A stretch of 11,418 bases of DNA from Bacillota bacterium (lineage in GTDB: Bacteria > Bacillota > Clostridia > Christensenellales > UMGS416), in the NCBI GenBank assembly GCA_023422005.1, contig JAEZSC010000128.1, forward strand, positions 1 to 11,418, in the 5' to 3' direction. This document shows positions 6,729-11,418 of this stretch, in pieces. The notes under the pieces were generated by a model. The model worked only from the letters and a program-made list of their open reading frames with translations. It made no database searches and was not told where the DNA came from. The translations under genes were made by a program, and so were the position numbers. Each line of letters starts with the position of its first letter. Positions within the stretch are counted from its first letter, which is position 1.

Positions 6729-6757
6729 TTGCGGTAGAAGGGAACTTCTGCTAAAAT
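6729..6757 (+). promoter_or_regulatory. Sigma-A promoter of the cyclophilin lipoprotein gene
   Basis: -35 TTGCGG (6729-6734) and -10 TAAAAT (6752-6757) are 17 bases apart, the same -10 hexamer and spacing as in the GH4 promoter. The spacer contains a short dyad, AGAAG-GGAA-CTTCT (6736-6749), centred between the two hexamers. The predicted start near 6764 leaves a leader of about 44 bases, which argues for translation from the TTG at 6808 rather than the in-frame TTG at 6769. Confidence 0.6.
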
Positions 6758-6807
6758 GACCGTGGATTTTGTTGTTTGAAAGCGATACACAGATAAAGGA
6801 GCAGCTC

Positions 6808-7986
6808 TTGAGAAAGCTCGGTTTATATCTTTTGGCGTTGGCACTGCTACTGAGCACAGCCGGTTGCAAGCAGGACAGAGGCTGGGTGCTGGACAATCCG
6901 GATAAGAATCCCGTCGTCACGATCACCATGGACGACGGCGAGCAGATCAACCTGATGCTGTATCCCGGCAAGGCGCCCAACACCGTCAACAACTTCATCT
7001 CGCTGGTGCAGCAGAAGTTCTACGACGGTCTGACCTTCCACCGCGTCATCGACGGTTTCATGATACAGGGCGGCGACCCTGAGGGCGACGGACGCGGCGG
7101 CCCGGGTTATATGATTGCGGGCGAGTTTTCGGGCAACGGCTTTGAGAGCAACGATCTCAAGCACACCAAGGGTATCCTCTCCATGGCCCGTTCAGAGGTT
7201 ATGGATTCGGCGGGTTCCCAGTTCTTCATCATGACGGGGGACGCGCCCCATCTGGACGGCAAATACGCAGCCTTCGGACAGGTTATGGACCAGAAGAGCC
7301 TGGACGAGGTGCTCAAGCTCTCCAAGCTGCCAACCGAGGGCACACCCACCGACAAGCCCAACAAACCGCCGGTCATGAAGACCGTCACCGTGAACACCTA
7401 TGGCAAAAAATACGACGAACCGCAGAAAGCAGGAAAAACCGTGAGCAGCAAACATACCAAGAGTCCCATCGTGACCTTCACCATGGATGACGGCAGCGTC
7501 ATCAAGGCCGAGCTCTATCCGGACAAGGCGCCCAACACCGTGGATAACTTCGTAAGCCTGGTGCAGAAGGGCTTCTACAACGGGGTAATTTTCCACCGCA
7601 TCATCCCCGGCTTCGTGCTGCAGGGGGGCGACCCCAAGGGCACCGGCATGGGCGGCCCCGGTTACAGCATCAAGGGCGAGTTTTCCGCCAACGGCTTTGC
7701 CCAGAACGACATCAAGCACACCGTGGGTGTGCTCTCCATGGCCCGGGCTCAGTCCATGGACTCGGCGGGGTCCCAGTTCTTCATCATGGTGGGTGACGCC
7801 TCTTCGCTGGACGGCAAGTATGCCGCCTTTGGCAAAGTGACCGATGAGGACAGCCTGGCCGTGTGCATGCGCCTGGCCAAGACGCCCACCGGCGCCGGCG
7901 ACCGCCCGACGACGCCCCCCGTCATCAAAACCGTCACCGTGGACACCTTCGGGGAGACCTACGAAGCCCCGCAGACATTGAAGTAA
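6808..7986 (+). CDS. Lipoprotein with two tandem cyclophilin-type peptidyl-prolyl isomerase domains
   Basis: The 392-residue product probably catalyses cis-trans isomerisation of prolyl bonds outside the membrane. The TTG at 6808 is chosen because AAAGGAG (6795-6801) lies 6 bases before it, and because translation from there gives a clean lipoprotein signal: MRKLG, a Leu/Ala-rich core, then STAGC with Cys20 as lipidation site. Domain 1 spans about residues 35-200 and domain 2 about 220-385, offset by 185 residues. Each keeps the cyclophilin core: FHR (Arg79/Arg264), GF.(I/L)QGGD (Gln87/Gln272), SAGSQFFIM and LDGKYAAFG. As in many bacterial cyclophilins, the cyclosporin-binding Trp is replaced (His148; Ser in domain 2), predicting low cyclosporin sensitivity. 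The linker is Lys/Thr/Pro-rich. Two copies in one protein is unusual; single-domain forms near 180-230 residues are usual. Function in extracellular protein folding is inferred. Confidence 0.9.
   Translation: MRKLGLYLLALALLLSTAGCKQDRGWVLDNPDKNPVVTITMDDGEQINLMLYPGKAPNTVNNFISLVQQKFYDGLTFHRVIDGFMIQGGDPEGDGRGGPGYMIAGEFSGNGFESNDLKHTKGILSMARSEVMDSAGSQFFIMTGDAPHLDGKYAAFGQVMDQKSLDEVLKLSKLPTEGTPTDKPNKPPVMKTVTVNTYGKKYDEPQKAGKTVSSKHTKSPIVTFTMDDGSVIKAELYPDKAPNTVDNFVSLVQKGFYNGVIFHRIIPGFVLQGGDPKGTGMGGPGYSIKGEFSANGFAQNDIKHTVGVLSMARAQSMDSAGSQFFIMVGDASSLDGKYAAFGKVTDEDSLAVCMRLAKTPTGAGDRPTTPPVIKTVTVDTFGETYEAPQTLK
6919..7986 (+). repeat. Internal tandem duplication encoding two cyclophilin domains
   Basis: Two units with a period of about 555 bases encode the two isomerase domains. 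Shared DNA words, such as GCGCCCAACACCGT and TCCCAGTTCTTCATCATG, are in register in both, and each unit ends in a matching tail (KTVTVNTYG and KTVTVDTFG). Protein divergence between the copies shows that the duplication is not recent. Confidence 0.75.
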
Positions 7987-7999
7987 CCCTGTCTATCCC

Positions 8000-8034
8000 C
8001 AACGCGGCCGGCGGCATACGCGTCGGCCGCGTTG
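8000..8034 (+). terminator. GC-rich hairpin between the cyclophilin gene and dxs
   Basis: A perfect 11-bp inverted repeat, CAACGCGGCCG (8000-8010) and CGGCCGCGTTG (8024-8034), starts 14 bases after the cyclophilin stop. The 13-base loop can add a GCG/CGC inner stem. There is no T-run after it, so it is either a non-canonical terminator, an mRNA-stabilising hairpin or an attenuator in front of dxs. I found no convincing promoter between it and dxs, so readthrough into dxs is possible. Confidence 0.5.
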
Positions 8035-8061
8035 AGTGCGTCCATATATTGCACGCCCCTC

Positions 8062-8067
8062 AGGAGG
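8062..8067 (+). promoter_or_regulatory. Ribosome binding site of dxs
   Basis: AGGAGG lies 13 bases before the ATG at 8081. The spacing is longer than usual, but no other in-frame start codon lies between, and the in-frame GTG at 8036 is upstream of this site. It therefore decides the start at 8081. Confidence 0.6.
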
Positions 8068-8080
8068 AAAATCAAGCCCC

Positions 8081-9934
8081 ATGCTCGAGCACATCCATTC
8101 GCCCGCCGACTTGAAAACGCTGAGCCACGACCAGATGGAAGAACTGGCGCAGGACCTGCGCGTACGCATCACCGCCGTGGTCAGCCGCAACGGCGGGCAT
8201 CTGGCGTCCAACCTGGGCACGGTGGAGGCCACCATTGCCCTGCACCGCGTGTTCGATAGCCCCACGGACCGCATTATCTGGGATGTGGGCCACCAAAGCT
8301 ATGCCCACAAGCTGCTGACCGGCAGGGACGCCGAATTCGACACGCTGCGCCGGTTCGGCGGCACGAGCGGCTTCCCCAAGCGCGCCGAGAGCCCCCATGA
8401 CGTGTTCGAGACCGGCCACAGCAGCACTTCCATATCGGCGGCGCTGGGCATGGCCCGAGCCCGTGACCTGCACGGGGAGGATCACCACGTCGTTGCCTTC
8501 ATTGGTGACGGGTCGCTAACCGGCGGGATGGCCTACGAGGCCATCAACGACGTCGGCCATTCCGGCACGCGGCTGATCGTCGTCATCAATGATAACGAGA
8601 TGTCCATCGCCCGCAACGTCGGTGCGATTTCTCAGATTTTAACCCGCATTCGCTCCAAGAGGCAGTATCGAGCGTTCAAGAGCTTCGTCAAGCGCACGCT
8701 CAGCCACGTACCGTTGGTGGGTAAGCCTGTCACACGGCTGCTGGAGCGCGTCAAGAACAGCCTGAAGTATTTCTTTGTACGAGGCATCTTCTTTGAGGAG
8801 CTGGGCCTGACCTATCTGGGCCCTGTGGATGGCCACGACTTGGGCGCGATGATCGCCGCGCTCAAGCACGCCAAGTGCATGTGCGGCCCGGTGGTTGTAC
8901 ACATCAGCACCCGCAAAGGCAAGGGGCATCAGCAGGCCGAGCAGCACCCGGAGCGTTACCACAGCATGCCTGAAGACGCCTGCTCCGCGACCACCGCCAG
9001 CAAGTACGCCCGTATCCTTGGCGCGGAGGTGACCAGGCTGGCCGGTGAGGATGGCCGCATTGTGGCCATCACGGCGGCGATGACCGAGGGCTGCGGCCTG
9101 GAATGCTTCCGCGACCGTTTCCCTCAGCGCTTCTTCGATGTGGGCATTGCCGAGCAGCATGCCGTGACGATGGCCGCCGGCATGGCTGCCGAAGGCCTGC
9201 GGCCTGTGTTTGCCGTATATTCCACGTTTCTGCAGCGGGCCTATGACCAGATCTTGCACGATGTGTGCCTACAGCGCCTGCCTGTGGTGCTGGCGGTCAG
9301 CCACAGCGGCCTGGTGGGGGAGGATGGCGAGACCCACCAGGGTATTTTTGGCCTGAGCTTCCTGCTGCACATCCCCAATCTGCGGGTGTTTTACCCGGCA
9401 GACGGCGCGCAGTTGGCATCCATGCTGCGCCTGGCATTGTCGTTGGAAGGCCCGACGGCCATACTGTACCCTAAGGGCGCTCCCAAGCGCACGCTGAATG
9501 CGCCGACGCCGGCGGGCAACCGCTGGCAGATGCTGCGGCGCACCGACGCAGCGGCCGCCGTGCTGCTGGCCGTGGGTGAGCGCATGGTGGCGCTGGCACA
9601 GGAAGCGGCGCAGCTGGCCGCGGTAGGTGGCATGGCTGTGGACGTCGTCAACTGCTGTTTTGTAAAGCCCTTGGATGAGGATTTCCTGCAACACAATCTG
9701 CATCGCTACGGCATAGCCATGACTTTGGAGGAAAACCAGCTGGCCGGCGGGTTTGGCTCGTATGTGCTGAGCCGTCTGAGCGAACAGGGCTGGCTCAACG
9801 GCACCCGTATGGTCAGCTTCGGCTTTGACGACCGCTTTATCCCCCATGGCTCAGTGGGGGAGCTGCTGGAAACGGAGGGCTTCACAGCCCGGCGCGTGGC
9901 AGACCGCCTGCTGGCCGAGGCGGCGAAACGATGA
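8081..9934 (+). CDS. dxs: 1-deoxy-D-xylulose-5-phosphate synthase
   Basis: This thiamine-diphosphate enzyme condenses pyruvate and glyceraldehyde 3-phosphate to DXP, the first step of the MEP isoprenoid pathway, and also feeds thiamine and pyridoxal synthesis. The 617 residues are full length. The N-terminal TPP domain has DVGHQSYAHK (residues 68-77, with the catalytic-site His71), GHSSTSISAALGMA and the TPP/Mg motif GDGSLTGG (from 142) ending at Asn156. FFEELGLTYLGPVDGHD follows the interdomain segment. The pyrimidine domain has FDVGIAEQHAVTMAAG with the cofactor-activating Glu358, and a transketolase C-terminal domain completes the protein. The stop overlaps the tlyA ATG by 4 bases, so the two are translationally coupled, as in many Bacillota. 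All key residues are present. Confidence 0.96.
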   Translation: MLEHIHSPADLKTLSHDQMEELAQDLRVRITAVVSRNGGHLASNLGTVEATIALHRVFDSPTDRIIWDVGHQSYAHKLLTGRDAEFDTLRRFGGTSGFPKRAESPHDVFETGHSSTSISAALGMARARDLHGEDHHVVAFIGDGSLTGGMAYEAINDVGHSGTRLIVVINDNEMSIARNVGAISQILTRIRSKRQYRAFKSFVKRTLSHVPLVGKPVTRLLERVKNSLKYFFVRGIFFEELGLTYLGPVDGHDLGAMIAALKHAKCMCGPVVVHISTRKGKGHQQAEQHPERYHSMPEDACSATTASKYARILGAEVTRLAGEDGRIVAITAAMTEGCGLECFRDRFPQRFFDVGIAEQHAVTMAAGMAAEGLRPVFAVYSTFLQRAYDQILHDVCLQRLPVVLAVSHSGLVGEDGETHQGIFGLSFLLHIPNLRVFYPADGAQLASMLRLALSLEGPTAILYPKGAPKRTLNAPTPAGNRWQMLRRTDAAAAVLLAVGERMVALAQEAAQLAAVGGMAVDVVNCCFVKPLDEDFLQHNLHRYGIAMTLEENQLAGGFGSYVLSRLSEQGWLNGTRMVSFGFDDRFIPHGSVGELLETEGFTARRVADRLLAEAAKR

Positions 9935-10737
9935 AAAGGCTGGACATCGTGCTGCACGAACGTGGATTGGCCGAGAGCCGCGAGCAGGCCCGCCGCATGG
10001 TGATGGCCGGCGCGGTGCTGGTAAACGGCCAGAAGGCCCTAAAGCCTTCGCAGCCTACCCGTGATGAAGACGCGCTGGACATCCTGCGGGAGTCGCCCTA
10101 TGTGAGCCGCGGCGGCTTCAAGCTGGAAAAGGCGCTGCGGGAATTCCGCATCGACCCGGCGGGCCGCGTAGCCGCCGATATCGGGGCCTCCACCGGCGGC
10201 TTCACCGATTGCATGCTTCAGGCCGGCGCCGTCAAGGTGTATGCCGTGGACGTGGGCTATGGCCAGCTGCACCAGAAGCTGCGTGACGACCCCCGCGTTG
10301 TCGTGATGGAACGCACCAATGCCCGTTATCTGACGACGGAGGCCTTCGCCGAGCCGCCGGCCATGGCCACCATCGACGTGGCTTTCATCTCGCTCAGGCT
10401 GATCCTGCCGCCGCTGCTCGCATGCGTGGCTCCGGGTGCTGACATTGTGGCGCTGGTAAAGCCCCAGTTTGAGGCCGAAGCCCGCCACCTGAAAAAGGGC
10501 GTCGTGCGCGACGCCGCGGTGCACGAGCAGGTGCTGCGGGATATGCTTTCCTGGCTGCGCACTCAGCCCGCCTCCGTGCGGGGCCTTTCCTTTTCGCCGA
10601 TCACCGGACCCAAGGGCAACATCGAATTCCTTCTGCACCTGAGCGCAGGCGAGGCTCCGTGGGACCAGCCGGACTTCGCCGCAGTGGTGCGCCGCGCCCA
10701 TGAGGAAGTCAAGCACAACCCGCTTTCCGATGGGTGA
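9931..10737 (+). CDS. tlyA: TlyA-family rRNA 2'-O-ribose methyltransferase
   Basis: This 268-residue SAM-dependent RNA methyltransferase of the TlyA/hemolysin A family is standard in length. In Mycobacterium TlyA methylates C1409 of 16S and C1920 of 23S rRNA, and its loss gives capreomycin resistance; Bacillota homologues are annotated YqxC. The N-terminal S4 RNA-binding domain is residues 1-60 (RLDIVLHERGLAESREQARR, with VLVNGQ). YVSRGGFKLEKAL links to the FtsJ-like domain, where the SAM-binding loop is ADIGASTGGFTDCML (residues 82-96). DVAFISLR and LVKPQFEA follow; these hold the catalytic Asp and Lys of the FtsJ fold. Some annotations call it hemolysin, but the fold shows an RNA methyltransferase. 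It is the last gene of the dxs operon here; the usual argR/recN neighbours are absent. Confidence 0.94.
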   Translation: MKRLDIVLHERGLAESREQARRMVMAGAVLVNGQKALKPSQPTRDEDALDILRESPYVSRGGFKLEKALREFRIDPAGRVAADIGASTGGFTDCMLQAGAVKVYAVDVGYGQLHQKLRDDPRVVVMERTNARYLTTEAFAEPPAMATIDVAFISLRLILPPLLACVAPGADIVALVKPQFEAEARHLKKGVVRDAAVHEQVLRDMLSWLRTQPASVRGLSFSPITGPKGNIEFLLHLSAGEAPWDQPDFAAVVRRAHEEVKHNPLSDG

Positions 10738-10758
10738 AGGTTGACCGCTGTTGCCTGA

Positions 10759-11028
10759 TCAGGGGATAACGCCTATCTGGTATTCGTCCTCATAGATGAT
10801 TCGCCCTGGCGCTTCCGATTTCGTCTCCACCAGCTCCACGCCATACTTGCGCAGAATATCCGTGTAAAAGCTCAGACGGCCAGCCATCTCGCGGGCCGTC
10901 TCGCTATCCTTGAACCATGTTACCGCGCCTTCGGGGTTGCCGTTGGCATAGAATGGCGGAATGGGCAGCACGTCTTCAAAGTATCGGCGCTGGCGCCAAT
11001 ACTCCTGCGCCTCTTCTTCTGATAACAC
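10759..11028 (-). CDS. Downstream half of the interrupted gene (possible separate 89-residue protein)
   Basis: If translated separately it would begin at GTG 11028, seven bases downstream of the TAA, in the same frame. The product is hydrophilic and mixed alpha/beta in appearance, rich in Glu, Tyr and Arg (EEEAQEYWRQRRYFEDV; FYTDILRKYGVELVET). No known domain was recognised. The start site is weak, so I prefer the single-gene interpretation. Confidence 0.4.
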   Translation of the reverse strand: MLSEEEAQEYWRQRRYFEDVLPIPPFYANGNPEGAVTWFKDSETAREMAGRLSFYTDILRKYGVELVETKSEAPGRIIYEDEYQIGVIP

Positions 11029-11121
11029 ACCTTTTTACAGCAGGTGCCACACCGCCACAAACAGTCCCACATGCTGTCCCGTCTTCGGGCTTGTGTAGTT
11101 CACATGATAACGGTAGTACAC
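10759..11121 (-). pseudogene. Small conserved-looking protein interrupted by an in-frame TAA
   Basis: On the minus strand, one continuous reading frame of 120 sense-or-stop codons runs from GTG 11121 to TGA 10759-10761 and is broken only by a TAA at 11037-11035. Before the stop it reads MYYRYHVNYTSPKTG...VAVWHLL; after it, KGVLSEEEAQEYWRQRRYFEDV and onward to YEDEYQIGVIP (quoted stretch is cut here to its start). Both halves read as coherent protein and the junction WHLL-x-KGVLSEEE is smooth, as in one helix pair. GGGAG lies 8 bases before the GTG. A restart at GTG 11028 has AAAGG almost touching it, which is too close for a good site. A single base change (GAA or CAA to TAA) would explain it. 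The function is not known. Alternatives are two real short genes, stop readthrough or a base-calling error. Confidence 0.6.
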
Positions 11122-11156
11122 GTCAGCAACTCCCGCTTTCCGTCCGGTTTCGAAAC

Positions 11157-11185
11157 AGCATACCCTGCCCAAGAGAGCGGCGCAA
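11157..11185 (-). promoter_or_regulatory. Candidate promoter of the interrupted minus-strand gene
   Basis: On the minus strand a -35-like TTGCGC (11185-11180) and -10-like TATGCT (11162-11157) lie 17 bases apart, about 36 bases upstream of the GTG at 11121. The hexamer matches are modest. The -35 lies in a near-perfect palindrome, CGGCGC-AA-GCGCCG (11178-11191), that could be a repressor site. Confidence 0.35.
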
Positions 11186-11268
11186 GCGCCGGTTTCATGT
11201 TTCCGTACTGGGCTTGTCATATTCGCGGGTTCATTGCCGTATGTATATCTCGAAAGGATGGTCATACC

Positions 11269-11418
11269 ATGTACCGCTACAGGATGGGCAAAGGCATAGG
11301 CGGGATGGGTGTCCTGCTGATTATCGCCGCATTTGTGCTATGCATCATAGGCATCTATCAGCTGACCAAGCCGACAGACACCGCGACGCAGTCCACCGAC
11401 AGCGCCGACACGCCGACC
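11269..11418 (+). CDS. N-terminus of a membrane-anchored protein, truncated by the window
   Basis: Fifty codons are visible before the window ends. They encode a basic N-terminus (MYRYRMGKG), one hydrophobic segment of about 20 residues (GGMGVLLIIAAFVLCIIGIY) and then a Thr/Ser/Asp-rich stretch (TKPTDTATQSTDSADTPT). This is the layout of a single-pass protein with its domain outside the cell, joined by a flexible linker. A Cys in the hydrophobic segment is not in a lipobox context. AAAGG at 11253-11257 precedes the ATG by 11 bases. The identity of the extracellular domain cannot be told from what is present. Confidence 0.65.
   Translation, partial: MYRYRMGKGIGGMGVLLIIAAFVLCIIGIYQLTKPTDTATQSTDSADTPT

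Noticed and set aside
10754..10763. 10-base palindrome CCTGATCAGG between tlyA and the convergent gene
   Set aside because: Too short, and with no loop or T-run, to be a bidirectional terminator; it is probably chance.
11122..11265. N-terminal extension of the interrupted minus-strand gene back to an ATG at 11265
   Set aside because: The extension is Cys/Arg-rich and unlike the rest, and the ribosome binding site and promoter-like hexamers point to the GTG at 11121.

Overview
The window is a GC-rich bacterial chromosome segment. It most likely comes from a GC-rich Clostridia-type Bacillota (Firmicutes), possibly an uncultured gut lineage. The evidence is the Mini-RNase III/RlmB pair, the dxs-tlyA pair, AGGAGG-type ribosome binding sites, a stand-alone methionine-synthase activation-domain protein and a GH4 glycosidase. 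Lineage is inferred from gene content only; there is no rRNA gene.

Positions 1-3445 (+): a tightly packed operon enters from the left. It holds a 5'-truncated flavodoxin-fold reductase, rhamnulokinase (rhaB), Mini-ribonuclease III (mrnC), a SPOUT 23S rRNA methyltransferase (rlmB) and an 8-cysteine zinc-ribbon-like protein. Three successive junctions overlap by 1-4 bases, so translational coupling is likely. A sugar kinase inside an RNA maturation/modification operon is the odd element.

Positions 3420-4830 (+): a promoter placed over the last codons of the zinc-ribbon gene drives a GH4 glycosidase, probably an alpha-galactosidase, followed by a strong stem-loop.

Positions 4865-6628: a protein of unknown function with terpene-cyclase/prenyltransferase-type (QW-like) repeats (+) converges on a vitamin B12-dependent methionine synthase activation-domain protein (-). 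Their stop codons overlap in a single CTAG. The activation-domain gene has its own clear promoter, divergent from the next gene.

Positions 6729-8034 (+): a TTG-initiated lipoprotein made of two tandem cyclophilin (peptidyl-prolyl isomerase) domains, with its own promoter and a terminal hairpin.

Positions 8081-10737 (+): dxs (entry enzyme of the MEP isoprenoid pathway) and tlyA (S4-domain rRNA 2'-O-methyltransferase), overlapping by 4 bases.

Positions 10759-11418: a small minus-strand gene of unknown function interrupted by one in-frame TAA, probably a recent pseudogene, and divergently the start of a membrane-anchored protein cut by the window edge.

Most of the window is housekeeping and carbohydrate metabolism. 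I saw no CRISPR array, transposase, phage gene, tRNA or rRNA, and no convincing new multi-gene system. The best second-look items are the interrupted 120-codon frame, the duplicated cyclophilin lipoprotein, the orphan QW-repeat protein and the rhaB/RNA-processing operon.
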